From Diaphorobacter sp. HDW4B (GTDB lineage Bacteria > Pseudomonadota > Gammaproteobacteria > Burkholderiales > Burkholderiaceae_C), in contig NZ_CP049905.1 of assembly GCF_011305535.1 (NCBI RefSeq), positions 2,821,501 through 2,885,500 of the forward strand: DNA of 64,000 nucleotides, read 5' to 3'. The notes below the pieces were generated by a model. That model was not told the origin of the DNA. It did no database searches and saw only the letters and a list, made by a program, of their open reading frames with translations. Positions 1-9,872 of this stretch are shown here, piece by piece; position 1 is the stretch's first letter, and each line of letters opens with the position of its first letter. Made by a program: the position numbers and the translations under genes.

Positions 1-1910
1 CAGTCGGCCAGCGCGGACAGGTCATCCGCGACTTGCTCGACCGTGATGCGGTGCTCCACGTCGCGTGCCAGCGTGCGGAAGGTTTCCGCATGGTGCGCGC
101 GGCGCAGCAGATTGAGCAGGTTTTCGTCGTCGTCCTCGCCGGTCGAGCGCAGGGCGGCCAGACGCAGTTCCAGTTCATGCTCGAAGTCGGCAGGCACGAA
201 GCGTTCGGACATCAGCGCTTCGCTCGCCAGCTCGTCGATCACGCCGGGGTGCTGCAGCATGTAGCGCGCAGGCCATTTGGCCGAGCCAAGCAGATGCAGC
301 AGATGCTCGTGCACCGAAGGGCGCTCCAGCAGCAGCGCCAAGTAGCTTTCGCGGCGCAAGAGCGGCTCCAGCCATTCGACAAAGCGCACGGCGGCGGCTT
401 CGTCGGTCGTGCCTTCGCCGATCCAGCGTGCGGTGCGCTGCGTGAGTCGGTACAGACGGGCACGTGCTTCATCGCGCAGCCCTTGCACGCGCTGGTTGGT
501 GCGCCAGTCGGACACGCGCTCGCGCATCTTGGGGGGCAGTTGTTCGATCAACGTGTCGAGTTCAGGCGCAGGTGTGGCCGTGCCGGCAGCACGTGGGCCG
601 CCGCAGTTGCCGCCAGCGCATTTCTTCTTCTCGGCCTCGCCGCCGAGCAGCGTGTCGAACTCCTGAGCGACCAGCTCGCGGTGCGTGTCCAGCTCCTTGA
701 GGAAGTCGCTGCATTCCACGCCCATGGTGCGGCCGATCCAGCACAGATCGTCGTCGGACGTGGGCAGCACATGGGTCTGCTGGTCGTCCAGATACTGAAT
801 GCGGTGCTCGACCTTGCGCAGAAACACATAGGCGCGGGCGAGCGCATCGGCCGTTTCCTGCGGCATGAGTCCGGCGCGGGCCAGGCGCTGTAGCGCTTCC
901 AGCGTGGGGCGGCAACGCAGCTCGGGGAACTGGCCGCCGCGCACCACCTGCAGCAGCTGCACGGTGAATTCGATCTCACGAATCCCGCCGCGCGAGAGCT
1001 TCACGTCGTTGGCGCGTTCGGGGTGACCGGCGCTGCGTTTGGACGCGTGATCGCGGATCTGGCGATGCAGCGAGCGCAGCGAATCGAAGACGTTGTAGTC
1101 CAGATAACGGCGGAACACGAATGGCAGCACCACGCCGCGCAGCGCCTGCACGTTGGGTGTCGACAGGCACGAACGCGGCGCGACGACACGGCTTTTCAGC
1201 CAGGCAAAGCGTTCCCACTCGCGGCCATGCACGAGCAGATATTCTTCGAGCGCCGTCAGCGACACGGCCGATGGGCCGGAGTTGCCGTTGGGGCGCAGCG
1301 CGAGATCGACGCGGAAGACGAAGCCATGCTCGGTCGTCTCGCCGACCAGGTTGTAGATGGCCTTGACCGCGCGGGCGAAGTATTCGTGGTTGGACAGCTT
1401 GCCGCGCCCGTCGGGCAGGCCGGCGGTTTCGCCGTCGTGTTCGTAGACGTAGATGAGGTCGATGTCGCTCGACACGTTCAACTCGCGCGCGCCGAGCTTG
1501 CCCATGCCGATCACCCAGAGCTGCACGGGCTCGCCGTTCGGGCCCAGCGGTGCGCCGTGGCGGGTGTCCAGATCGGCACGTGCAGCGATGCAGGCGCGGT
1601 CCAAGGCCAGTTCGGCCAGATGCGTGACGGGCAGGCAAATGTCTTCGAGCGGAGCCTGCTGTTCGCAGTCCAGCCGGATCAGCCGCTCCATCACGAGCTG
1701 GCGCAGGATGCGCAAGGCCGCGCCCAGATCATGGCCTTTGGCGATGAGGGCATCGCAGGTCTCGGCCATGGTCTCGCGTGTGGGAACACCGGCAGGCAGC
1801 AGGGCCATTTCCGATTCGTAGCGCCGGTGCAGGCGCTGGAAAAAGCGGGAATGGTCTGCGAGATGGCTGGTGCCATCGATGGGGGTCAAATCTGAGGAGG
1901 GCTTCTGCAT
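1..1910 (-). CDS. glnE: Glutamine synthetase adenylyltransferase/adenylyl-removase, 5' part
   Basis: GlnE adds AMP to, or removes it from, glutamine synthetase in response to PII and glutamine, so it sets nitrogen assimilation in the cytoplasm. The minus-strand translation (about 636 residues) runs off the window edge, so the C-terminal adenylyltransferase half is missing here. The N-terminal adenylyl-removase nucleotidyltransferase domain is clear: GARELNVSSDIDLIY at residues 140-154 carries the two metal-binding aspartates (D149, D151), and LSRGGIREIEFTVQ follows. The ATG at 1910 is chosen because an in-frame stop lies about 30 bp upstream and no other ATG lies between. It is divergent from yhdP across 137 bp that must hold both promoters. 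A Cys/Gly-rich stretch (EKKKCAGGNCGG) interrupts the usual domain later on and may be lineage-specific. Confidence 0.95.
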   Translation of the reverse strand, partial: MQKPSSDLTPIDGTSHLADHSRFFQRLHRRYESEMALLPAGVPTRETMAETCDALIAKGHDLGAALRILRQLVMERLIRLDCEQQAPLEDICLPVTHLAELALDRACIAARADLDTRHGAPLGPNGEPVQLWVIGMGKLGARELNVSSDIDLIYVYEHDGETAGLPDGRGKLSNHEYFARAVKAIYNLVGETTEHGFVFRVDLALRPNGNSGPSAVSLTALEEYLLVHGREWERFAWLKSRVVAPRSCLSTPNVQALRGVVLPFVFRRYLDYNVFDSLRSLHRQIRDHASKRSAGHPERANDVKLSRGGIREIEFTVQLLQVVRGGQFPELRCRPTLEALQRLARAGLMPQETADALARAYVFLRKVEHRIQYLDDQQTHVLPTSDDDLCWIGRTMGVECSDFLKELDTHRELVAQEFDTLLGGEAEKKKCAGGNCGGPRAAGTATPAPELDTLIEQLPPKMRERVSDWRTNQRVQGLRDEARARLYRLTQRTARWIGEGTTDEAAAVRFVEWLEPLLRRESYLALLLERPSVHEHLLHLLGSAKWPARYMLQHPGVIDELASEALMSERFVPADFEHELELRLAALRSTGEDDDENLLNLLRRAHHAETFRTLARDVEHRITVEQVADDLSALAD

Positions 1911-2047
1911 TTCAGGCTGGCGCAAGGCGCACTGTCACAGCATGAGTGCAACCGGCATTCGCTGCCTGGCTGTACATCACGACACCATCTGTGCGAAACC
2001 TCGGGCGACAGGGCGGGTCATAATTCCATACATATTGACCTCCCGCC

Positions 2048-5000
2048 ATGACCGAGCAGCCTTCCCCTCCCTCACGCCTGCTGCATTTTCTTGCAGGGTT
2101 CGCGCGATGGTCGCTGGGGCTGCTGCTCGCTTTCTGGCTACTGGTTGCTGTCGCCTGGGGCTTGCTGCACGGCTTCATTGTGCCGCGTATCGGAGAATTC
2201 CGTCAGCAGGTACAAACCCAAGCCGAGAAGGCCTTGGGGGTACCCGTGCGAATCGGCGGTCTGGCCGCGCAAAGCGAGGGTTTGATACCCACTTTGGAGC
2301 TGTCCGACGTCCAACTGCTTGACCCCATGGGCCGTGAGGCATTGCGCCTGCCGCAGGTGGTGGTAGCGGTGTCGCCGCGCTCGCTTTTGCGTTGGGGATT
2401 CGATCAGCTCTACATCAAGGCCCCCGAACTCGACGTGCGGCGCGACGAATCCGGGCAGATCCACGTGGCCGGTCTGCCGATCACCGGCAGCGCGGGCGGC
2501 GACGACAACGCGGCGGCCGACTGGCTGTTTTCGCAGGGCGAAGTCGTCATCCTGCACGGCAAGGTGCGCTGGACCGACGAGCTGCGCGAAGCGCCGCCGC
2601 TGGAACTCACCGACGTCAACCTGGTGTTGCGCAACGGCGCGTGGCGACACCGCATGCGACTCGATGCCACGCCCCCCGAAGGCTGGGGCGAGCGCTTTTC
2701 GGTGCGCGGCGAGTTCCGCGAGCCGATCTGGTCGACCGCAGGCGGCAACTGGCAGACCTGGAGCGGCCAGATCTATGTCGACCTGCCCAATGGCGACGTG
2801 TCGCGCCTGAATGAATATGCCGACCTCGGTGCGCTCACCGTGGGCGAAGGCGAGGGCGCGGTGCGCGCCTGGGTCGATGTGCGGCGCGGCAAGATCACCG
2901 GCGGCGTGGCTGATGTGGCGCTCAAGCAGGTGCGTGCCACGCTGGGCAACAAGCTGGAGCCGATCTCGCTCGATTCGGTGAAAGGCCGCGTCGGCGCGCA
3001 GCAGTTCGACAACGGCTTCGAGATCAGCGTGGAGCATCTCTCGTTCGTGGCCGACGATGGGCTGAGCTGGCCCGACACCACGCTGTTCTTCCGCCAGACC
3101 GGTGCCGATCCGCGCAATCCGTCCCTCGAACAGGGCGAACTGCGCGCGAGCCAGTTGAATCTCGCGGTGCTCGCGCAGATCGCCGACCGCCTGCCGCTGG
3201 GCGATGCGGTGCACAAGCCGCTGCGCGACGTCGCACCGCGTGGCGTGGCCCGCAACGTGCAGGCGACCTGGCACGGCCCGCTGAGTTCGCCGCGCCAATA
3301 CCAGGCCAACGGGCTGATCGAAGACCTGTCCATGGGCAGCTCGGCCAAGGGGGAACCTGGCAACTCCATGCCGGGCATCTCTGGTGCACGCGTGCAGTTT
3401 GCACTCACTCAGGCAGGCGGCAACGCGACGCTGGCGGTGAAAGATGGTGCACTGGTGTTCCCCGGCGTGTTCGAGGAACCGGCGATTCCCATGCAGCAGT
3501 TGTCGGCCAACGTGAACTGGCAGATCGATGGCGAGCGTCTGGCGGTCGATGTGCAGAACGCCAAGTTCGCCAACGCCGATGCAGCGGGCGAAGCGCGCGC
3601 AAGCTGGCGCACCGCCGATCCGCGCAAGTCGTCGTCGGGCTCGCGCTTTCCGGGCGTGTTCGATCTGTCGGGCACGGCCTCGCGCGCCGACGGCACGCGC
3701 GTGCACCGCTATCTGCCGCTCGGCATTCCCGAGCACACGCGCCACTACGTGCGCGACGCCGTCAACACGGGCGTGGCGACCGGCGTGCAATTCAAGGTCA
3801 AGGGTGACCTGCACGACTTCCCGTTCAGCAAGCCGGGGCAGGGCGATTTCCGCATCGCCGCGCAGGTCAAGAACGTGAACTACACCTATGTGCCCACCTC
3901 GCTGCAGGCAGCAGGCGAGCTGCCCTGGCCGCAGCTCACGGGGCTGTCCGGCGAGCTGGTGTTCGACCGCTCGACCATGCAGATCAAGAACGCCAACGGC
4001 ACGCTCGGCGGACTCGCGCAGGTCAAGGTGCGCAATGCGAATGCGGAGATTCCCGACCTCAACCATCCCGTCGTCGGCGTGGATGCGAACGCGCTGGGGC
4101 CGCTCGCCGACATGCTGGGCCTCGTGCGCAAGTCGCACATCACGCAGCTCACCGAACACGCGCTTGATCAGGCGGTGGTGAGCGGCAATGCCGAACTCAA
4201 GCTGCAGCTCAGCCTGCCCATCGATCACATCAACGACTCCAAGGTGCAGGGCAATGTGAAGCTGGTCGGCAACGATGTGCAGTTCACGCCCGATGTGCCG
4301 CAGGTCACGCAGGCGCAGGGCTCGGTGCAGTTTTCCGAAACGGGCTTTTCGATTGTCGGCGTGCAAGGCAAGGCGCTGGGCGGTGACGTGAAGCTCGAAG
4401 GTGGCATGCGCTCGCAGCCCAATCAGCCAGCGGGGCAAAGGTCGAGTTCGTCGCTGGTGCAAGTGCTGGCGCAAGGCACGGCCAGTGCCGAAGGTCTGCG
4501 CGCTGTGGCACCTGCGGGTCCGCTCGCTGATCTTGCCAGCCACGCGACGGGCACGACGCCGTATTCGGTGCAGGTCGGCATTCGCCGTGGCGTGCCCGAG
4601 CTGTTGGTCAACGCGTCGCTGCAGGGCATGGCCATCGACTTGCCCGCGCCGCTGGGCAAGACCGAGCAGACCTTGATGCCCGTGCGCTTCGAGACGCAGC
4701 TCACGCAGGCATCCGTCGATGCGGGCAACGGCGCGCCGCTCGTCGAGCAGTTGAAGGTGGACGTGGCCAACGTCGGCGGCGTGCATTACGTGCGCCAGTT
4801 GGGCGAGCAGAACCAGCCGGGCAAGGTGCTGAGCGGTGCCATCGGCGTGGGCTTGCCGACCGGGCAGGCGCTGCGTCTGCCGGAGTCGGGCGTGACGGCC
4901 GAACTGGTGCTGGGCGATGTGGATGTCGGCCCGTGGCAGGCACTGGCCAAGGCGGCTGAGGACAAGCAGAGCACCGCGCCCGCCCATCCCGAACTGCAGG

Positions 5001-6217
5001 GCTACCAGCCGTCGCGCATCAACGTGCGCGCCAAGTCGCTGGCGTTTGGCGGTCGCGTGCTGCACCAGGTCGATGCCAGCGTGACGCGGCAAAAAGACCT
5101 CTGGCGCGTGAACGCCAAGGCCGATGAACTGAGCGGGTTGATCGAATACCGCCTTGCGAGCGATTCCGTGCCCGCACCGGGGCTGATCTACGCGCGGCTC
5201 GATCGGCTGAAGATGCCCGAATCGCATGACGATGGTGGCACAGCCAGTGATCTGCTCGACGACGAGCCGCGCACCTTGCCCGCGCTCGACATCGTCGTGC
5301 AGGACTTCGAAATCCACGACCGCAAACTCGGTCGCATCGAAGTGCTGGCGCGCAACGCCAACACCAGCGACGGTCGCCGCGAATGGCGGCTGGCGCATTT
5401 GAATCTCGTCACGCCCGAGGCCACCTTCACGTCGAGCGGCAACTGGGCGCTGTTGGGTGGAACCGGCGCGAATGCCGAGCGCCGCACGGTGATGAATTTC
5501 GAGCTTGATGTGCGCGATTCCGGCGATCTGCTCGCGCGCTTCAACATGCCGGGCGTGGTCAAACGCGGCAAAGGCAAGATGACCGGTCAGGTCGCGTGGA
5601 TGGGCGCGCCGCTCTCGCCTGACTATCCCACGATGACCGGCCAAGTGCATGTGGACATGCAGGCGGGCCAGTTCCTGAAGGCCGATCCGGGGCTCGCCAA
5701 GCTGCTCAGCGTGCTCAGCCTGCAGTCGATTCCGCGTCGCCTGACGCTGGACTTCCGCGATGTTTTCAGCGAAGGTTTCGCCTTCGACTTCGTGCGCGGC
5801 GACGTGCGCATCGAACGCGGTCTGGCCACCACCAACAATCTGCAGATGAAGGGCCTGAACGCCGCGGTGCTCATGGAGGGCAAGGCCGATCTGGAAAAGG
5901 AAACGCAGGACCTGCGCGTCGTCGTGGTGCCCGAGATCAACGCGATGACCGCATCGCTGGTCGCCACGGCGATCAATCCGGTGATCGGCTTGGGCAGCTT
6001 TCTCGCGCAGGTGTTCCTGCGCGGTCCGCTGATTCAGGCGGCCACGCAGGAATTCCGCGTCGACGGCACCTGGTCCGATCCGCGTGTGGAAAAGGTCAAG
6101 CGCAGCAAGGCCGCGACGGACGCAGCGACCAAGGCCGTGACCGGCTCTTCCGGCGCCTCCGGCACTGTGGGGCAGGCTGCTGAAGCCAAGCAAGAGAAAA
6201 CAGGAGAGACGCAATGA
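2048..6217 (+). CDS. yhdP: YhdP family AsmA-like envelope protein
   Basis: This 1389-residue protein matches the YhdP/TIGR02099 family in size and layout. In E. coli YhdP is an AsmA-like inner-membrane protein thought to help carry phospholipids across the periplasm to the outer membrane. One transmembrane segment lies at about residues 17-40 (WSLGLLLAFWLLVAVAWGLL). A very long periplasmic beta-rich region follows, with AsmA-like C-terminal motifs around residues 1180-1330. A low-complexity Ala/Lys/Thr tail ends the protein. The stop overlaps the next ATG (ATGA), so it is translationally coupled to the nitrilase gene. The opposite strand holds an open frame of similar length, which is a codon-bias shadow. 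Confidence 0.93.
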   Translation: MTEQPSPPSRLLHFLAGFARWSLGLLLAFWLLVAVAWGLLHGFIVPRIGEFRQQVQTQAEKALGVPVRIGGLAAQSEGLIPTLELSDVQLLDPMGREALRLPQVVVAVSPRSLLRWGFDQLYIKAPELDVRRDESGQIHVAGLPITGSAGGDDNAAADWLFSQGEVVILHGKVRWTDELREAPPLELTDVNLVLRNGAWRHRMRLDATPPEGWGERFSVRGEFREPIWSTAGGNWQTWSGQIYVDLPNGDVSRLNEYADLGALTVGEGEGAVRAWVDVRRGKITGGVADVALKQVRATLGNKLEPISLDSVKGRVGAQQFDNGFEISVEHLSFVADDGLSWPDTTLFFRQTGADPRNPSLEQGELRASQLNLAVLAQIADRLPLGDAVHKPLRDVAPRGVARNVQATWHGPLSSPRQYQANGLIEDLSMGSSAKGEPGNSMPGISGARVQFALTQAGGNATLAVKDGALVFPGVFEEPAIPMQQLSANVNWQIDGERLAVDVQNAKFANADAAGEARASWRTADPRKSSSGSRFPGVFDLSGTASRADGTRVHRYLPLGIPEHTRHYVRDAVNTGVATGVQFKVKGDLHDFPFSKPGQGDFRIAAQVKNVNYTYVPTSLQAAGELPWPQLTGLSGELVFDRSTMQIKNANGTLGGLAQVKVRNANAEIPDLNHPVVGVDANALGPLADMLGLVRKSHITQLTEHALDQAVVSGNAELKLQLSLPIDHINDSKVQGNVKLVGNDVQFTPDVPQVTQAQGSVQFSETGFSIVGVQGKALGGDVKLEGGMRSQPNQPAGQRSSSSLVQVLAQGTASAEGLRAVAPAGPLADLASHATGTTPYSVQVGIRRGVPELLVNASLQGMAIDLPAPLGKTEQTLMPVRFETQLTQASVDAGNGAPLVEQLKVDVANVGGVHYVRQLGEQNQPGKVLSGAIGVGLPTGQALRLPESGVTAELVLGDVDVGPWQALAKAAEDKQSTAPAHPELQGYQPSRINVRAKSLAFGGRVLHQVDASVTRQKDLWRVNAKADELSGLIEYRLASDSVPAPGLIYARLDRLKMPESHDDGGTASDLLDDEPRTLPALDIVVQDFEIHDRKLGRIEVLARNANTSDGRREWRLAHLNLVTPEATFTSSGNWALLGGTGANAERRTVMNFELDVRDSGDLLARFNMPGVVKRGKGKMTGQVAWMGAPLSPDYPTMTGQVHVDMQAGQFLKADPGLAKLLSVLSLQSIPRRLTLDFRDVFSEGFAFDFVRGDVRIERGLATTNNLQMKGLNAAVLMEGKADLEKETQDLRVVVVPEINAMTASLVATAINPVIGLGSFLAQVFLRGPLIQAATQEFRVDGTWSDPRVEKVKRSKAATDAATKAVTGSSGASGTVGQAAEAKQEKTGETQ

Positions 6218-7029
6218 AGATCGCAGCGATTCAAATGGTCTCCGGCACCGTGCTGGAAGCCAATCTCGCCACCGCCCGCAAACTGCTCGAAGAAGCTGCA
6301 GCGCGCGGCGCGGAGCTGGCCTGTCTGCCCGAATATTTCTGCGTGATGGGCCATAAGGACACCGACAAGCTCAAGCTGCGCGAAGAGCCGGGCAAGGGCC
6401 GCATCCAGCAGTTTCTTGCGGATGCCGCGCGCGAGCTGAACCTGTGGATCGTCGGCGGCACGTTGCCCCTGCGTGCGCCCAGCGACGACCATGTCTACAA
6501 CACCACGCTGGTGTATTCGCCGCTGGGCGAATGCGTGGCGCGCTACGACAAGATCCACCTGTTCCGCTTCGACAGCGGCAACGAGCACTACGACGAGGCG
6601 CGCGTGATTTCGCCCGGAACTGAGCCGGTTCGATTTACCATCACGGCCCGCGATGGCTCGGCCTGGCGCGTGGGGCTGTCGGTCTGCTACGACCTGCGTT
6701 TCCCCGAGCTGTACCGCGCGCATGCCCGCGCCGGGGCCGATCTGCTGCTGGTGCCGAGTGCCTTCACCTTCGTCACCGGCAGCGCGCATTGGGATGTGCT
6801 GCTGCGCGCGCGGGCGGTGGAAAATCTCGCCTACGTGCTTGCGCCCGCGCAGGGCGGCGTACACGAGAATGGCCGCCGCACCTGGGGGCACAGCATGCTG
6901 GTCGATCCCTGGGGCACGGTGCTGGCGCAGCGCGCACAGGGTGAGTGCGTGGTGATCGGCGCGCTCGACCATCGCCAACTGCGCGAGATGCGCGCGCAAC
7001 TGCCCGCGCTCGATCACCGGGTCTTGTAG
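6214..7029 (+). CDS. Carbon-nitrogen hydrolase (Nit-type amidase)
   Basis: A 271-residue nitrilase-superfamily enzyme of the Nit1/Nit2 branch, which hydrolyses small amides; the best-studied members repair deaminated glutathione. The Glu-Lys-Cys triad is visible: E40 in LACLPEYF, K113 in YDKIHLFRFD and C158 in LSVCYDLRFPELY. Length is normal for the branch. The start overlaps the yhdP stop by 4 bp, and this yhdP-nitrilase pairing is common in Burkholderiales. The substrate is inferred from the family only. Confidence 0.9.
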   Translation: MKIAAIQMVSGTVLEANLATARKLLEEAAARGAELACLPEYFCVMGHKDTDKLKLREEPGKGRIQQFLADAARELNLWIVGGTLPLRAPSDDHVYNTTLVYSPLGECVARYDKIHLFRFDSGNEHYDEARVISPGTEPVRFTITARDGSAWRVGLSVCYDLRFPELYRAHARAGADLLLVPSAFTFVTGSAHWDVLLRARAVENLAYVLAPAQGGVHENGRRTWGHSMLVDPWGTVLAQRAQGECVVIGALDHRQLREMRAQLPALDHRVL

Positions 7030-7093
7030 TCGACATATTGGACTGCTGCATGCCACGCACGGAAGGCAGGCGGCGTCAGGAAATTGGGATGGA

Positions 7094-9223
7094 ATGGAAA
7101 ACGTGACGCAGGCCCCCGGGTCGATGCCATCGTCGGCGGATGCTGTCGCTTCGGCCACGGCCTCTGCGGCCTTGGCTGGCGACGATGCGTTGCCGCAATG
7201 GCAACTGCACCGCTGGCACAGCGCATGGCGTCGCTGGTCGCTGTGGACGCTGCTGGTGGTGCTGGTTGCCAGCATGCTGATCACGCTGGTGTGGCTGGCC
7301 GGTCGCTACGAGGCCAGTCAGGTGCAGTCGCGTGTGGAGCGCGATGCGGCCGACGCGGTCTCGGATATCCGCATCGCGTTTGCGCACAACGTGCAGAACA
7401 TGCAGTCGCTGCAGATGGGCGAGCCCGATCTGGCCAACTGGGAAAACCGCGCGAGCGAGCTGCTCAACGCGCGGCGCGAACTGGTGCGCCTCGAATGGCG
7501 CGACGCGCAGCTCAAGGTGCGCGCGCATGCTGAGTCGCCGTTTCGCCCGATGAACTGGGACCCGGCGGACGGCAGCAACAGCATCCATTCCGACATGAAC
7601 CTCTCGTGCACCAACGCGCGGCGCGTGGGCGGACCTTCGTATTCGAGCAGCTACTTCCAGCCGCTGCCCAACGGCATGGGCTCGGAGATGATGGAGCTGT
7701 GCCTGCCGCTGATGGACGATGGCCGCGTCACCGGTTTTCTGATCGCCACCTACTCGCTGCAGACCGTGCTGGTCGATCTGGTCGCGCCCAGTCTGCAGCG
7801 CGGCCAGGAGGTGTCGTTCACCGAGGCCGACGGCACGCGCCTGGCCGTGGTCGGCGCGATGCGGCGCGGCACGCGCATGTTCACCGCGCAGCAGTTGTTC
7901 GACCTGCCGGGCACCACGCTGATTCTGCGGCTCGACAGCTGGCATGCCGCGCCCAGTGTGTTTCCCAACGTGCTCACCGCGCTGGTCACGGCCATGTCGA
8001 TTGCGCTGGTGTCGGTGCTGATCGTGCTGGTGCGCGACAACCGCCGTCGCCTGCGCGCCGAGCGCGATCTGGGCGAGGCGCTGGCGTTTCGCAAGGCCAT
8101 GGAGGACTCGCAGGTCACGGGCCTGCGCGCACGCGATCTCGATGGCCGCATCACCTATGTGAACCCCGCGTTCTGCGAGATGGTGGGCTTCACCGCCGAC
8201 GAGTTGATCGGCCACACCAACCCGTTGCCTTACTGGCCACCGGAACTGGCGGGGGAGTACAGCGCGCGTCAGACGGTGCGCATGTCGGGCCAGCACATTC
8301 CGCCGCGCGAGGGCTATGAATCGATCTTCATGCGCAAGGACGGCACGCGCTTTCCGGTGATGATCTACGAGGCTCCGCTGATCAACGCGCAGGGCCTGCA
8401 CACCGGCTGGATGGGCTCGTTCCTCGACGTGAGCGAGCAGCGCCGCGTCGAGGAAATCTCGCGCGCCTCGCAGGAGCGCCTGCAGGCCACGGCGCGTCTG
8501 GCCACGGTCGGCGAGATGGCGTCGTTGCTGAGCCACGAACTGAATCAGCCGCTCGCCGCCATTTCCAGCTACGCCTCCGGCTCGCTCAATCTGCTGCAGA
8601 CCGAAGCGCCCACGGCCAGCCCACCTTCGGAGAATCTGGCCGATGTGCGCGTGGGCATCCAGCGCATTGCGCAGCAGGCCGAGCGCGCGGGCAAGGTGAT
8701 CAAGAGCGTGCACGACTTTGTCCGCCGCCGCGACCAGTCGCGCGAGGACGTCTCGGCGCAGGACCTCGTCGACGCCGTGCTGCCGCTGATCCGCCTGCAG
8801 GCGCACAAGCTGCGCGTGCACATCCAGATCATCATCGAGCCTGAATTGCCCGAGATCTACTGCGACCGCACCATGGTCGAGCAGGTGCTGCTCAACCTCG
8901 CGCGCAATGGCATGCAGTCCATGGACCATCCCGACATCCAGCCGCGCGTGCTTGAAATCCGCGTGCGCCGCGCGGCATCGAATGCGCAGAACAAGTGGCT
9001 GGAATTCTCGGTCAGCGACATGGGCGCAGGCATCGCCGATGATGTGGCAGCACGCCTGTTCACCCCGTTCTACACCACGCGCGCCGAGGGCATGGGCCTT
9101 GGCCTGAGCCTGTGCCGCACCGTGGTCGAGCAGCACGGAGGTTTTCTCGGACACGCCGCCCGCGAGCCTCGTGGTACGGTATTCACTTTCACTCTCCCTG
9201 CATTTCAACCAGAAGCCGCCTGA
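7094..9223 (+). CDS. Membrane PAS sensor histidine kinase
   Basis: A 709-residue sensor kinase. Transmembrane segments flank a periplasmic region: TM1 at about residues 40-60 and TM2 at about 292-314. A cytoplasmic PAS domain follows (about 335-450, GRITYVNPAFCEMVGF). The HisKA phosphoacceptor is H481 in LSHELNQPLAAISSY, typical of DctB/FixL-like kinases. The C-terminal ATPase has the N box LNLARNGMQSM, then DMGAGI and the GMGLGLSLCRTVVEQHGG G-box. The stop overlaps the ATG of the FixJ-like regulator, so they form a cognate pair. The signal is unknown, and no obvious target operon sits beside it. Confidence 0.93.
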   Translation: MENVTQAPGSMPSSADAVASATASAALAGDDALPQWQLHRWHSAWRRWSLWTLLVVLVASMLITLVWLAGRYEASQVQSRVERDAADAVSDIRIAFAHNVQNMQSLQMGEPDLANWENRASELLNARRELVRLEWRDAQLKVRAHAESPFRPMNWDPADGSNSIHSDMNLSCTNARRVGGPSYSSSYFQPLPNGMGSEMMELCLPLMDDGRVTGFLIATYSLQTVLVDLVAPSLQRGQEVSFTEADGTRLAVVGAMRRGTRMFTAQQLFDLPGTTLILRLDSWHAAPSVFPNVLTALVTAMSIALVSVLIVLVRDNRRRLRAERDLGEALAFRKAMEDSQVTGLRARDLDGRITYVNPAFCEMVGFTADELIGHTNPLPYWPPELAGEYSARQTVRMSGQHIPPREGYESIFMRKDGTRFPVMIYEAPLINAQGLHTGWMGSFLDVSEQRRVEEISRASQERLQATARLATVGEMASLLSHELNQPLAAISSYASGSLNLLQTEAPTASPPSENLADVRVGIQRIAQQAERAGKVIKSVHDFVRRRDQSREDVSAQDLVDAVLPLIRLQAHKLRVHIQIIIEPELPEIYCDRTMVEQVLLNLARNGMQSMDHPDIQPRVLEIRVRRAASNAQNKWLEFSVSDMGAGIADDVAARLFTPFYTTRAEGMGLGLSLCRTVVEQHGGFLGHAAREPRGTVFTFTLPAFQPEAA

Positions 9224-9852
9224 TGGAACCCGTCTCCAACGCCACCGTTTACATCGTCGATGACGACGCCGAAGTGCGCGAGGCACTCGCCTGGTTGCTG
9301 CGCTCGCGCCGTGTGCCGAGCGAAGCCTACGACAGCGCCGAATCCTTCGAACTGATGCTCAGCGAACGCCTGCCGCAACGCCAGCCCTGCTGCCTGCTGC
9401 TGGATGTGCGCATGCCCGGCATGAGTGGCCTCGCCCTGTTCGACCGCATGATCGAGCGCGGCGACGTGGCCGCCATGCCGGTGATCTTTCTGACCGGCCA
9501 CGCGGATGTGCCCACGGCCGTTGCCACCGTCAAGCGCGGTGCTTTCGACTTCTGCGAGAAGCCGTTTTCGGACAACCAACTGGTCAACCGGATTGAAGCG
9601 GCGCTGGAGCAGTCGGCGGCCTATCTGGAGGCGTCCAAGGCCAAGCATCAGGTGAAAGATCGGCTCGGTGAACTGACCGACCGGGAGCGGGATGTCATGC
9701 GGCTGGTTGTCGAAGGGCTGCCCAACAAGCTGATTGCGGATCAGTTGGATATCAGTGTGCGGACTGTGGAGGTGCATCGGGCGCGGCTGTTTGACAAGAT
9801 GCAGGTGAAGTCGGCTGTGGAACTGGCAAATTTGTTGCGCGATAACGCGTGA
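9223..9852 (+). CDS. FixJ/NarL-type response regulator
   Basis: A 209-residue two-domain regulator: receiver domain (acidic pocket D13-D15, phosphoacceptor D61 in LLLDVRMPG, conserved lysine in CEKPF), then a LuxR/FixJ HTH (LTDRERDVMRLVVEGLPNKLIADQL). The ATG at 9223 was chosen because it overlaps the kinase stop (TGATG); an upstream in-frame start at 9112 would only add residues read from inside the kinase gene. The last third shifts to G/T-ending codons as it nears the repeat element that starts 20 bp after the stop. Confidence 0.93.
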   Translation: MEPVSNATVYIVDDDAEVREALAWLLRSRRVPSEAYDSAESFELMLSERLPQRQPCCLLLDVRMPGMSGLALFDRMIERGDVAAMPVIFLTGHADVPTAVATVKRGAFDFCEKPFSDNQLVNRIEAALEQSAAYLEASKAKHQVKDRLGELTDRERDVMRLVVEGLPNKLIADQLDISVRTVEVHRARLFDKMQVKSAVELANLLRDNA

Positions 9853-9872
9853 TTTTTTTCTTTGCCTCTTGG

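Noticed and set aside
1023-1895. 290-codon plus-strand open frame across glnE
   Set aside because: It is the complement of GlnE; the minus translation contains the adenylyl-removase motif.
2138-6214. 1358-codon open frame antisense to yhdP
   Set aside because: It mirrors the yhdP codons in high-GC DNA; the translation is His/Arg/Gln-rich without domains, whereas the plus strand has a clear family protein.
7076-9286. 736-codon open frame antisense to the PAS kinase
   Set aside because: Shadow frame; kinase motifs on the plus strand are unambiguous.
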